DNA of 64,000 nt from Qipengyuania pelagi (GCF_009827295.1 NZ_WTYD01000001.1:1860001-1924000), one strand, 5' to 3'; positions 18,265-26,285 are shown, counted from the stretch's first letter. Numbers and translations are program-made. Notes: generated by a model from the sequence alone, not told the origin.

Positions 18265-19251
18265 ATGACCGCCGAAACCACTCTACCGACCGGAACCGAC
18301 CTGCTCTCCGAAATCGACCGCCTCCGCAAGGAGAAGAATGCAATCATCCTGGCGCATTACTACCAGTCCGCGCAGATCCAGGATCTTGCCGATTTCGTCG
18401 GCGACAGCCTCGAACTGTCACGCAAGGCGGCGGAGACCGATGCGGACGTGATCGCGTTCTGCGGGGTCAAGTTCATGGCCGATACCGCCAAAATCCTCTC
18501 GCCCGAGAAGATCGTCGTCCTGCCCGACATGGATGCCGGATGCAGCCTTGAAGACAGCTGCCCGCCGGAAAAGTTCAAGGCCTTCCGCGAGGCGCATCCC
18601 GACCATATCGCGCTGACCTACATCAACTGCTCGACCGAGGTGAAGGCGCTCTCTGACGTGATCGTCACCAGCTCCAGCGCGGAAACGATCATCAGCCAGA
18701 TCCCCGAAGACCAGAAGATCATCTTCGGCCCGGACCGGCATCTGGGCGGATATCTCAGCCGCAAATTCAACCGCGATATGCTGCTGTGGCCGGGCGTGTG
18801 CATCGTGCACGAAGCCTTCAGCGAAACCGAATTGCTGAAACTGCAACAGCAATATCCCGACGCCCCGATCGCCGCGCACCCCGAATGCCCGCCGACCATC
18901 ATCGACCACGCCGATTACGTCGGATCGACCAGCGGCATCCTGCAGTTCGCCGAGACGTTCGAAGGCGACACGCTGATCGTCGCGACCGAGCCGCACATCA
19001 TCCACCAGATGGAAAAGGCGCTGCCGAACAAGACCTTCATCGGCGCACCGGGCGCGGACGGGAACTGTTCGTGCAATATCTGTCCCTATATGGCGCTGAA
19101 CACGCTGGAAAAGCTCTACACCTGCCTGCGCGATCTCGAACCGCGTATCGAGATCGAGGAAGGCCTGCGCCTCAAGGCCAAGCAGAGCCTCGACAAGATG
19201 CTCGAAATGGCGAGCGGGACGATCGGCAAGGGCGATCTGGGGAAGGTTTGA
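18265..19251 (+). CDS. nadA: Quinolinate synthase A
   Basis: NadA condenses iminoaspartate with dihydroxyacetone phosphate to quinolinate in de novo NAD synthesis, using an oxygen-sensitive [4Fe-4S] cluster. The 328 residues include AIILAHYYQSAQIQDLADF, GDSLELSRKA, the conserved Cys in MDAGCSLEDSCP, TYINCSTEVKA, FGPDRHLGGY, AHPECPP, VATEPHIIHQM and CSCNICPYMALN. The cluster cysteines are therefore present. nadB and nadC are not in the window. GGGA lies a few bases before the ATG. Confidence 0.96.
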   Translation: MTAETTLPTGTDLLSEIDRLRKEKNAIILAHYYQSAQIQDLADFVGDSLELSRKAAETDADVIAFCGVKFMADTAKILSPEKIVVLPDMDAGCSLEDSCPPEKFKAFREAHPDHIALTYINCSTEVKALSDVIVTSSSAETIISQIPEDQKIIFGPDRHLGGYLSRKFNRDMLLWPGVCIVHEAFSETELLKLQQQYPDAPIAAHPECPPTIIDHADYVGSTSGILQFAETFEGDTLIVATEPHIIHQMEKALPNKTFIGAPGADGNCSCNICPYMALNTLEKLYTCLRDLEPRIEIEEGLRLKAKQSLDKMLEMASGTIGKGDLGKV

Positions 19252-19299
19252 CGCCGGCAAGCGGCCTTTAACCCGATCGGGGCCGTTAATACCCGAATT

Positions 19300-19328
19300 T
19301 CGTCATTGCGAGCGAAGCGAAGCAATCC
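19300..19328 (+). repeat. Left inverted repeat of the GIY-YIG unit
   Basis: It has the core TTGCGAGCGAAGCGAAGCAA. It matches the reverse complement of 19642-19670 with one mismatch (A versus T). It belongs to the well-known bacterial repeat type CGTCATTGCGAGCG...AAGCAATCC. Confidence 0.8.
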
Positions 19329-19334
19329 GGAGCG

Positions 19335-19634
19335 ATGCAGCGCCACTTCCAACCCTGCGTCTACATCATGGCGAGCAGCCGTAATGGAACAATCTATGTC
19401 GGCGTAACCTCAAACCTCCCCCAGCGGGCCTTTCAGCATCGCGAGGGCGTCGTGGATGGTTTCACCAAACGATACGGTTGCAAACTGCTGGTTTGGTTCG
19501 AGCTTCATGCGACCATGGAACAGGCTATTCTGCGCGAGAAGCAGATAAAGGGCGGTTCGCGGTCTAAAAAACTCGCGCTGATCGAACGGTCCAATCCGCA
19601 ATGGAAGGATCTTTTCGAGCAAGTTTGCGCCTGA
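19335..19634 (+). CDS. Small GIY-YIG family nuclease
   Basis: This 99-residue protein is a single GIY-YIG domain. The signature reads VYIMASSRNGTIYVGVTSNL, followed by the catalytic Arg region PQRAFQHREG, a conserved Glu (MEQAILREKQIKGG) and a Lys/Trp tail (NPQWKDLF). The family (UPF0213/YhbQ-like) contains small predicted endonucleases that occur in variable copy number in many genomes. The gene sits between two nearly perfect inverted repeats that start 6 bp before and 7 bp after it, and its codon use looks less GC-biased than its neighbours. A role in moving or maintaining the repeats is an inference. Confidence 0.88.
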   Translation: MQRHFQPCVYIMASSRNGTIYVGVTSNLPQRAFQHREGVVDGFTKRYGCKLLVWFELHATMEQAILREKQIKGGSRSKKLALIERSNPQWKDLFEQVCA

Positions 19635-19641
19635 CCGCCCT

Positions 19642-19670
19642 GGATTGCTTCGCTTCGCTCGCAAAGACGA
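19642..19670 (-). repeat. Right inverted repeat of the GIY-YIG unit
   Basis: On the plus strand it reads GGATTGCTTCGCTTCGCTCG followed by CAAAGACGA. The reverse complement is the left repeat with a single change. Its TTCGCTCGCAAAG part recurs at about 512-524 in the zwf-edd spacer. Confidence 0.8.
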
Positions 19671-19699
19671 GACCGTGATCGGCGTCCCTAATTGCCGTG

Positions 19700-20518
19700 C
19701 TACCGCTCCAACCGCTCGGTCAGCATGTGCGGGGTCGCCATGCCGAAGGCGAGCGCGATGGCGATCGGCAGTGCCAGATTGCTGGTCCAGACCAGCGCCG
19801 CGATAAGCAGCGCACCGAAAGTCGCAATCAGCGTCGGCAAAGCGACGGCGCGCCACACCGTGCCGCGTCCGTAAACCGCGATCTGGCGCTGCTGGACGGG
19901 GATCGCGTGCGCGGTGAGGAAGATCAGGCCCACTGCCAGCACGGGGTTGAAGAACACGGTCGCGGCCAAGGCGATCACCGCGTGGCCGAAGCCGCGCAAA
20001 CCCTTCAGCAGCGCCCACCCCGCCGCAGCCGCCCCGGCCATCCCCAATAAGGCCAAGACGCGCACGACCAGCGCGGGCGTCTCTGCACCCACGATTACCG
20101 CGAACACGTCGCCGGTCTCGCCCGGTCGGAACAGCGCGCTGCCGCCCACGGCCAAGCCTGCGATCGCGTAGCGGGTGACGGGCGCAAAGGCACAATCGCT
20201 GCGCGCGAAATGCCAGGCCGACAGGGCGAGAAACAGCGCCAGTCCGGCCAGCGGCGCGAACAGGAACAGGCCCGCCACCGCCGCGCCGGTCACGAGATAG
20301 GCGGCGGCATGGACCAGCTTGATCCGCGCGATTCCGCCCTCGTTCTCGTCCCCCGCGCCGTGCGCCAGACCCATGACGAAGAAAACCAGGCCCGCCACGA
20401 CAGCCCAGGTCTCCCCGGCTATCTGCGCGATCACGGCAAGGGTCACCGCCGCCCACGACAAAAGGGCCCCGGCATCGTGCCAGGGCCCCTTCGACTTTGC
20501 AGTGCGGACGAGCCGCAA
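19700..20518 (-). CDS. blh: Blh/Brp-family beta-carotene 15,15'-dioxygenase
   Basis: Blh cleaves beta-carotene to two retinal molecules and supplies the chromophore of microbial rhodopsins. It is an integral membrane enzyme. The protein is strongly hydrophobic, with the Blh histidine motifs FFVMGLAHGAGDE, ALSAWHFARSD, FLTAHAIPVQQ and ATPHMLTERL. The frame is open far upstream but there overlaps the rhodopsin gene in the wrong frame. The first plausible start after the rhodopsin stop is TTG at 20518 (272 aa), only 5 bp beyond it and with no clear ribosome site, so translational coupling is likely. Start confidence is low; function confidence is high. Confidence 0.88.
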   Translation of the reverse strand: MRLVRTAKSKGPWHDAGALLSWAAVTLAVIAQIAGETWAVVAGLVFFVMGLAHGAGDENEGGIARIKLVHAAAYLVTGAAVAGLFLFAPLAGLALFLALSAWHFARSDCAFAPVTRYAIAGLAVGGSALFRPGETGDVFAVIVGAETPALVVRVLALLGMAGAAAAGWALLKGLRGFGHAVIALAATVFFNPVLAVGLIFLTAHAIPVQQRQIAVYGRGTVWRAVALPTLIATFGALLIAALVWTSNLALPIAIALAFGMATPHMLTERLER

Positions 20519-20523
20519 GCCGG

Positions 20524-21390
20524 TCAGTCGCCGCGGCTCGACGCGACGCTCGACCCGAGCGGCGAGGTCTCCAGCGCCTCGGCCGCGGGCACATAGCCCT
20601 CCAGCGCGCTGCGGCGCAGGACATAGCGGCTGAGGATGATGCCGTAGATCAGCTTGGACGAGATATCCGCAATCGAGAACAGCAGCTGGCGCACCACCAC
20701 CACGTCGCCCGTGAAGCCCAGCTGCGGCAGGGCGTAGGCGATCGGATAGAGGCCCCAGGTGGCGAGGAAGAACCACCAGATGTTCTTCGGCCAGGCCTGC
20801 AATTGCGCCGGGCTGGTCTGCACGCCGCGCGTGATCACGCCGCGCACTTCCACGATCAGCCAGACGAAGAACACGGTCGAGATGACGCCCCAGATGTTCA
20901 GGCGGCTCCAGTCGCCGGTCTCGCCGAACTGGCCGTAAAGGCCGGTCCAGATCATCAGCACGGCGGGGACGATCATGCGCGCCGCGCGCTTCTGCAATTC
21001 AGGGCGCGGAAGGCCGAAGGCGATGGCGAGCTGCGTCAGCAGAATCGGAACCGTGATGGTCCAGTTCCCGTAGCGGAACGCGTTGGTGAAGCTCGAATTT
21101 TCGGCCAGCGGGCGATACATCGTGCCCACCAGTTCATAGCTTTCCTGCCACAGCGAAAATTCGCGCATCAGGCTGAGGCCGGCCGATGCCATGACCACAG
21201 CTGACATGATCGGCACGATGCGATAGCGCGGCGCCAATTGCCAGGCCATCGCCAAAAAGAAGAGAATGAAGGCGAAATGCGCGCCGTAGCTGACCATCAG
21301 GATCAGCGATCCCGAAGTATACTGGCCCGCAGTGAGAGAAACTAGATTTTCGATGCTGCCGAACTGGCCGGCGATATCCGATGATATCAT
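20524..21390 (-). CDS. Microbial rhodopsin, NTQ type (predicted light-driven chloride pump)
   Basis: This is a seven-helix retinal protein of 288 residues. The Schiff-base lysine is Lys246 in ADISSKLIYG, with the paired Asp242. The helix C triad, read from FRYGNWTITVPILLTQ, is Asn109, Thr113 and Gln120 behind Arg106. This NTQ motif, with the same spacing as NDQ sodium pumps and DTE proton pumps, defines the inward chloride-pump class known from Nonlabens and Fulvimarina. Leu117 occupies the proteorhodopsin spectral-tuning position, suggesting green absorption. GAGGA lies 8 nt before the ATG. blh follows 5 bp downstream, so pump and chromophore enzyme form one unit. Ion specificity is inferred from motif only. 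Confidence 0.93.
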   Translation of the reverse strand: MISSDIAGQFGSIENLVSLTAGQYTSGSLILMVSYGAHFAFILFFLAMAWQLAPRYRIVPIMSAVVMASAGLSLMREFSLWQESYELVGTMYRPLAENSSFTNAFRYGNWTITVPILLTQLAIAFGLPRPELQKRAARMIVPAVLMIWTGLYGQFGETGDWSRLNIWGVISTVFFVWLIVEVRGVITRGVQTSPAQLQAWPKNIWWFFLATWGLYPIAYALPQLGFTGDVVVVRQLLFSIADISSKLIYGIILSRYVLRRSALEGYVPAAEALETSPLGSSVASSRGD

Positions 21391-21542
21391 GACAGTGTCC
21401 TCTACAAGGAGTGATCAATACCGGACCGCGTGCCTTCCCACCGAAGGCCGCCCCGAGCGAGGACGAGACACAGGGTACGCGGCAACCAAATCATCCCTGC
21501 GCGGTTAGGTTCCGGTATTAACTTGGAAAAGGGGATCGATGG
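21391..21542. promoter_or_regulatory. Divergent rhodopsin / DUF2254 control region with a 9-bp inverted repeat
   Basis: This 152-bp spacer must hold the promoters of the leftward rhodopsin-blh unit and the rightward DUF2254 pair. AATACCGGA at 21417-21425 and TCCGGTATT at 21511-21519 form a perfect 9-bp inverted repeat separated by 85 bp, one copy near each gene. I could not assign clear -35/-10 elements. Confidence 0.4.
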
Positions 21543-22919
21543 GTGGGCTCATTGGTGGGTAAGGGAAATCCGGTAATCGGGCTGTTCGGGTGGATCGTGC
21601 ACCGCCTTGTGGCGAGTTACTGGTTCCTGGCTCTGTGGGCCGTCGTCACCGCACCGCTCGCTTTCGGGGCGATGCTATATTTCGATCGCCACGGATTGGC
21701 CGGCTGGATCTTCGACCGCGATCTCGCACCCGTCGCGACCGCCGATGCCGCGAAGGAGACGGCGGGCATCGTGGCCGGCATCGATGCTGCGCTGCTGACC
21801 CTGTTCTTCTCGATCTCGCTCCTCGTCCTCACGCTGGCGGCAGGCAATCTGGGCGTGCGCCTGATCGATCGCTGGTTGAGCAAGCGGCTCGTCCAGGTGT
21901 CGATCGCCGGGCTGACCTTCACCACGCTGTTTTCCGTGCTGACGCTGGCGGCGATCGATTCCGAAGCCGACCTGATCGACACCCCGCTGGGCACGATCAT
22001 CGTCATGCTCGTCCTGCTGGCGGTCAATCTCGCCATGCTGGCCGTGGCGCTGCACGATCTCGGGCGGACCATGTTCATCGACAAGGCGATCGACAGCCTC
22101 GGCAAGGATGCGCGCACGCCTGCGCTGGAGGTGGAAGGGGCAGAGCCGTTCACGGGCGAATTCGTCCAACTGGTGCCCGCACCGCTTTCGGGATATGTCG
22201 AGGGTGTCGACCTCGACGAGATGGACAAGCGCCTGAAGCACCATCCCGGCACGATCCGCATCTGCGTCGCGCCCGGCCAGCACGTCCTCGAGGGCGAGCC
22301 GATTGCCGCGCTGGAACACGCCCTCGACAAGCTGCACGACCTGACGACAAACATTCCGATCGGTCCATTCCGCAGCAACAGCCAGGGCACGGTCTTCCAG
22401 GTCCGCCTCCTCGTTGAAGTCGCGGCCCGTGCGCTCTCCCCCGCGATCAACGATTTCTACACCGCCCTGGCGGCGGCCGATGCGCTGACCGAAGTGATCG
22501 CGGGCCATACCGATAACTGCGTCGATCCGGGGCTGGTGCCCGTCCCCCGCAACTGCCCGCGTTTCGAATTGCCGGGCCAGGATTTCCACGGCCTGTTCCG
22601 CGATCCGCTTGCCGCGTTTCGTCAGGCGGCGGCCGACTATCCCTCGGTTGCGATCCGCATGATCGACAATTACCGCCGCATCTGCGAACCCCTGTTTGCA
22701 CAGGAACCGCAGGATCGCCAGGAGGGCCTGATCGACTTTCTCTACGACGAAGCCAAGCGTCTCTCCGAACACGCCGCCGACCGTGCGCAGCATCGCAGCG
22801 ACCGGCGCGATATCGAAGCCGCGTTCGAGGCGTTCCGCCCCATGCGCACGAACGCGCGGGAGGCCCGGTTCCATGCTCCCTCCGACGACGGCTCGGGCGA
22901 TAGGGCGCCTGTCCGATGA
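21543..22919 (+). CDS. DUF2254 membrane protein, first of a tandem pair
   Basis: The 458-residue protein has about four TM helices in the first 160 residues (ASYWFLALWAVVTAPLAF, LLTLFFSISLLVLTLAAG, VSIAGLTFTTLFSVLTLAAI, IIVMLVLLAVNLAMLAVAL) and a large soluble C-terminal region. The soluble part has the DUF2254 signature ALSPAINDFYTALAAADAL near residue 300. Function of the family is unknown. The GTG at 21543 is preceded by AAGGGGA. An overlapping ATG four bases earlier is in a frame that stops at once. Its end overlaps the next DUF2254 gene by ATGA. It diverges from the rhodopsin gene. Confidence 0.85.
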   Translation: MGSLVGKGNPVIGLFGWIVHRLVASYWFLALWAVVTAPLAFGAMLYFDRHGLAGWIFDRDLAPVATADAAKETAGIVAGIDAALLTLFFSISLLVLTLAAGNLGVRLIDRWLSKRLVQVSIAGLTFTTLFSVLTLAAIDSEADLIDTPLGTIIVMLVLLAVNLAMLAVALHDLGRTMFIDKAIDSLGKDARTPALEVEGAEPFTGEFVQLVPAPLSGYVEGVDLDEMDKRLKHHPGTIRICVAPGQHVLEGEPIAALEHALDKLHDLTTNIPIGPFRSNSQGTVFQVRLLVEVAARALSPAINDFYTALAAADALTEVIAGHTDNCVDPGLVPVPRNCPRFELPGQDFHGLFRDPLAAFRQAAADYPSVAIRMIDNYRRICEPLFAQEPQDRQEGLIDFLYDEAKRLSEHAADRAQHRSDRRDIEAAFEAFRPMRTNAREARFHAPSDDGSGDRAPVR

Positions 22920-24232
22920 TGGCGAAGTTCAAGTCGATCTGGCAGAGCGTAAATGCCAGCTACTGGTTCCTGCCCGCGATCTTCTCCCTGCTCGCGCTCG
23001 TTCTCGCCACGCTGACCTTGTGGTTCGACCGCAATGGCTGGTCGGATGCCGTCTCGCAGACGAGCTGGCTTCAGCCCGCCCGGCCCGACGGGGCGATCAA
23101 CATGTTGACCGTGATCGCGGGCACGATGATCGGAGTCGCCTCCACCGTCTTCTCGATCACCATCGCCGCGGTCGCCTATGCCAGCGGCAATTACGGGCCG
23201 CGTCTCCTGACCAATTTCATGGAGGATCGCGGCAACCAGTTCAGCCTCGCGACCTTCATCGGCACTTTCGTCTATGCGATCACGGTCCTGCGCGCGGTCA
23301 GGAAGGCGGAAGAGACCCCGCTCTTTGCCACCGGCGCCGACACCATGTCCGGCTTCGTGCCGCAGATCAGCCTGCTGGCCGCCTTCGTCCTGATGCTGCT
23401 GTCGATCGCGGTCCTGGTCTATTTCCTCAACCACATTCCTGCCTCGATCCGCGTCAACGCGGTGCTGGAGGGGATCGGCGCGCGACTGCTCAGGGACATC
23501 AAGCGCATTTTCCCGGACGAGAATCGCGGCGAGCGTTCCGCCAATCGCCCCACGGGCACGCCGATCATCGCGAAGGAGACGGGCTACATCCAGTCGATCC
23601 AGTTCGAAGCGCTGGAGCGGCTCGCGCGCAAGGAGAATGGCAAGCTCAATCTCGCGGTGCGCACCGGCGATTTCGTCCATCCTTCGGTCGCGCTCGCCTA
23701 CTGGGCCGACAGGGATGCGATCGACGACTGTCCGGACGACAAGGTGCGCGCCTGCTTCGGAACGGGCGCGATGCGCACGCCTGCCCAGGACATGCAGTTC
23801 CTGATCGACGAGCTGGTCGAGATCGGGCTGCGCGCGCTGTCGCCGGGGATCAACGACCCCTTCACCGCCGTAACCGCGGTCCACTGGCTGGGCGCGGCGA
23901 CCGCCGAACTGGCACGGCGCAATCTGACGCGCAGCTTCGCCGAAGAGGGGGAGGAGCCGCATCTCGTCCCGCTGGACGACGATTTCGAACATTATCTCGC
24001 GCGCGGCTTCGGCGCGATGCGCAGCGGCGTCGCCACCAATCGCATCGCGACGCTGGTGATGTTCGATGCGCTGGTCGATGCGACGACGACCTTGGACGAC
24101 GAGACCCGCCGCGCTGCGATCCGGCGGGAGGGGGAAAGGCTGGTCCGCCAGGCCCGCGAACATCTTGCCGGGCCGGAATTGCTGGCCGTCGAGGCGCGTT
24201 TTCAGATCTTCAGGAACGCTGTGCAACGCTAG
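22916..24232 (+). CDS. DUF2254 membrane protein, second of a tandem pair
   Basis: This 438-residue paralogue of the preceding protein has the same plan. It starts with ASYWFLPAIFSLLALVLATL, has TM helices around residues 60-160 (FSITIAAVAYASGNYGPR), and a soluble C-terminal region with ALSPGINDPFTAVTAVHWLG matching the first copy's ALSPAINDFYTA. It is translationally coupled to it by ATGA. The two have diverged well beyond a recent duplication, so they may form a heteromeric complex (inference). The stop shares a CTAG with the convergent EamA gene. Confidence 0.85.
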   Translation: MMAKFKSIWQSVNASYWFLPAIFSLLALVLATLTLWFDRNGWSDAVSQTSWLQPARPDGAINMLTVIAGTMIGVASTVFSITIAAVAYASGNYGPRLLTNFMEDRGNQFSLATFIGTFVYAITVLRAVRKAEETPLFATGADTMSGFVPQISLLAAFVLMLLSIAVLVYFLNHIPASIRVNAVLEGIGARLLRDIKRIFPDENRGERSANRPTGTPIIAKETGYIQSIQFEALERLARKENGKLNLAVRTGDFVHPSVALAYWADRDAIDDCPDDKVRACFGTGAMRTPAQDMQFLIDELVEIGLRALSPGINDPFTAVTAVHWLGAATAELARRNLTRSFAEEGEEPHLVPLDDDFEHYLARGFGAMRSGVATNRIATLVMFDALVDATTTLDDETRRAAIRREGERLVRQAREHLAGPELLAVEARFQIFRNAVQR

Positions 24233-25128
24233 CGCGCGGGATTGGCCTTCGCAGTGCGCGCCAGCAGGAGCGCTGTCCCGACCAGGATCATCCCGACGAT
24301 ATCGAGCGCGCCCAAAGTCTCTCCGAAGGCGAACCACCCCACCGCCGCCGCGATCGCAGGCTGTGTCAGCAGCGCCAGCCCGATTATCAGCGGGGAGAAA
24401 TGGCCGAGCGAATAGACCAGCAGCCCCTGGCCGACGATCTGGCTCGATATCGCGAGCGCGACGAGCGGGGTCCAGTCTTGTGGCCAGACCGGCTCTCCCA
24501 TGAGAAGCGCGATCGCCAGCAATAGCGGTGCCGCGGTCATGCAGACCAGCAGCAGCACGCTCCATTGCCCCACCCGCGCCCGCGCCTTCTGGGCGGGCAG
24601 CAGGTAAAAGGCGTAACAGATACCCGCGAACACGCAGAACAGATCGCCGAGCGCGCTCTGAGTCGAGATTTCGAGGCTGCGGCCCAAGAGGATGGCCGCG
24701 CCCGCCAGCGCCGCCGCTATCCCCAGACCCTCGCGCCGCGTCGGCGCGCGGCGCAGGGCGATAAGGCCCCACACCATCAGGATCACGCTGCCCGCATTGC
24801 CGAACAGCGTCGCATTGCCGAGCCGCGTACGCTCGATCCCCAGATGCCAGCTGGCGAGATCGAGCGCGAAGAAGATGCCCGCAACGACCGCGAGCAGCGC
24901 GATCCGCCCATCGATCCTGTGCCGCGCCCGTTCTCGCCAGGCGAAGAGCGCGATCAGCGGGATCGGCAGGAGGAGGCGCCAGAAACCGGCGCTCACCGGA
25001 CCCGTATCGGCCAGTCGCACCAGCCACGGCCCCAGAGCCAGCGCGACATTGCCGCCGATCAGGGCGACGAAATGCCATGCACCGGGCTGAAAGGCATTCT
25101 TGTCCGCCGCGTCGCTTGTCTGGCCCAT
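24229..25128 (-). CDS. EamA/DMT-family transporter
   Basis: This 299-residue protein has about ten hydrophobic helices in two EamA repeats of five. Examples are GNVALALGPWLVRLADTGPV with FWRLLLPIPLIALFAW in the first repeat, and QIVGQGLLVYSLGHFSPLII with LLTQPAIAAAVGWFAFGETL in the second. DMT proteins export metabolites or drugs; the substrate cannot be told from sequence. The start at 25128 is the only good one and is 54 bp from the divergent reductase gene, so both share a short promoter region. Its 3' end overlaps that of the convergent DUF2254 gene by four bases. Confidence 0.88.
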   Translation of the reverse strand: MGQTSDAADKNAFQPGAWHFVALIGGNVALALGPWLVRLADTGPVSAGFWRLLLPIPLIALFAWRERARHRIDGRIALLAVVAGIFFALDLASWHLGIERTRLGNATLFGNAGSVILMVWGLIALRRAPTRREGLGIAAALAGAAILLGRSLEISTQSALGDLFCVFAGICYAFYLLPAQKARARVGQWSVLLLVCMTAAPLLLAIALLMGEPVWPQDWTPLVALAISSQIVGQGLLVYSLGHFSPLIIGLALLTQPAIAAAVGWFAFGETLGALDIVGMILVGTALLLARTAKANPAR

Positions 25129-25182
25129 GCCCGGCCCCTAGCTCCCCTGCCAGACATGACCAGCAAAAAGGAATTGGTCGAA

Positions 25183-26274
25183 ATGCATGACAGCTTGTTC
25201 GAACCGCTGCGCTTCGGCGCGCTCGAAGCGAAGAACCGTATCTGGATGGCGCCGCTGACGCGCGGACGCTCCACCCAGCCCGGCTCCATCCCCAACGAGA
25301 TGATGGCGACCTATTACCGCCAGCGCGCCACCGCGGGGCTCATCATCAGCGAAGCGACGGGGATCAGCGTGGAGGGCCTGGGCTGGCCCGCCGCGCCGGG
25401 TATCTGGAGCGAGGAACAGACCGAGGGCTGGAAACAGGTGACGAAGGCCGTCCATGATGAGGGCGGCCAGATCGTCCTTCAGATGTGGCACATGGGCCGG
25501 TTGGTGCATCCCGATTTCCTCGGTGGAAATCCGCCCGTTTCGGCCAGCGCCACCAAGGCTCCCGGCCATGCGCATACCTTCGAAGGCCGCAAGGATTACG
25601 AAGCGGCCCGCGCGCTCGAAACCGGTGAGATCGCGCGCGTCGTCGACGATTATCGCAAGGCCGCCGAAAACGCGAAGACGGCGGGCTTCGACGGCGTGCA
25701 GCTGCACGGGGCGAACGGCTATCTGGTCGACCAATTCCTGCGCGATTCGACCAATCTTCGCGAGGACGCATATGGCGGCAGCGCCCAAAACCGCACCCGC
25801 TTCCTGCGCGAAGTCCTCGAAGCGCTGGTGGGCGTCTGGGGCGCGGACCGAACCGGGGTGCGCCTGTCTCCCAATGGCGAGACGCAAGGGTGCGACGACA
25901 GCAATCCGGCCGAAACCTTTGGCGCGGCAGCCCGCGTGGTCGAGGATCTCGGCCTCGCCTTCCTCGAACTGCGCGAACCCGGCCCCGAAGGGACGTTCGG
26001 CAATACCGACGTGCCCAAGCAGAGCCCGCTGATCCGCGATATCTATTCGGGCGCGCTGGTGCTGAACAGCGATTACAGCGCCGAGCAGGCCACAGCGGAT
26101 ATCGAGGCCGGACGCTGCGACGCGGTCAGCTGGGGCCGCGATTTCATTTCGAACCCCGACCTGCCCGAACGCTTCCGCACCGGCGCGGAGATCGCGCCGA
26201 ACAAGGGCGTGCCGCAAAGCTGGTACGGCCAGGGGCCTGAGGGCTATATCGACTACCCGAAACTGGGCGAATAA
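25183..26274 (+). CDS. Old yellow enzyme family alkene reductase (NemA-like)
   Basis: This FMN-dependent, NAD(P)H-using enzyme reduces activated C=C bonds or nitro/ester electrophiles such as N-ethylmaleimide. The protein opens MHDSLFEPLRFGALEAKNRI followed by WMAPLTRGRST. It has LQMWHMGR, the substrate-binding pair in QLHGANGYLVDQFLRDS, YGGSAQNRTRFLREV, VRLSPNG and WGRDFISNPDLPERF, all diagnostic. I chose ATG 25183 (363 aa) because AGGAA lies 9 nt upstream and homologues begin here. An ATG at 25156 would add nine residues. A strong hairpin terminator follows. Confidence 0.92.
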   Translation: MHDSLFEPLRFGALEAKNRIWMAPLTRGRSTQPGSIPNEMMATYYRQRATAGLIISEATGISVEGLGWPAAPGIWSEEQTEGWKQVTKAVHDEGGQIVLQMWHMGRLVHPDFLGGNPPVSASATKAPGHAHTFEGRKDYEAARALETGEIARVVDDYRKAAENAKTAGFDGVQLHGANGYLVDQFLRDSTNLREDAYGGSAQNRTRFLREVLEALVGVWGADRTGVRLSPNGETQGCDDSNPAETFGAAARVVEDLGLAFLELREPGPEGTFGNTDVPKQSPLIRDIYSGALVLNSDYSAEQATADIEAGRCDAVSWGRDFISNPDLPERFRTGAEIAPNKGVPQSWYGQGPEGYIDYPKLGE

Positions 26275-26285
26275 GCGGGAAGACC

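Larger units (their letters stand above)
19300..19670. mobile_element. GIY-YIG nuclease gene bounded by 29-bp inverted repeats
   Basis: A left repeat at 19300-19328 and a right repeat at 19642-19670, in inverted orientation, match at 28 of 29 positions. They share the core TTGCGAGCGAAGCGAAGCAA. The only thing between them is one 99-codon GIY-YIG gene. The left repeat ends six bases before the gene, and the adjoining CCGGAG supplies its ribosome site. The arrangement looks like a compact repeat-plus-nuclease unit comparable in logic to REP-RAYT elements. Mobility is inferred; no target-site duplication was identified. Confidence 0.55.

Noticed and set aside
20519..20776. N-terminal extension of the blh frame to the ATG at 20776
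   Set aside because: The first 86 codons lie inside the rhodopsin gene in a different frame and encode Arg/Pro-rich sequence without hydrophobic helices. The Blh-like hydrophobic sequence begins after the rhodopsin stop.
20524..21390. Rhodopsin as a proton pump or sodium pump
   Set aside because: The proton-pump Asp and Glu of helix C are Asn109 and Gln120 here, and the NDQ sodium-pump Asp is Thr113. The motif fits neither class.
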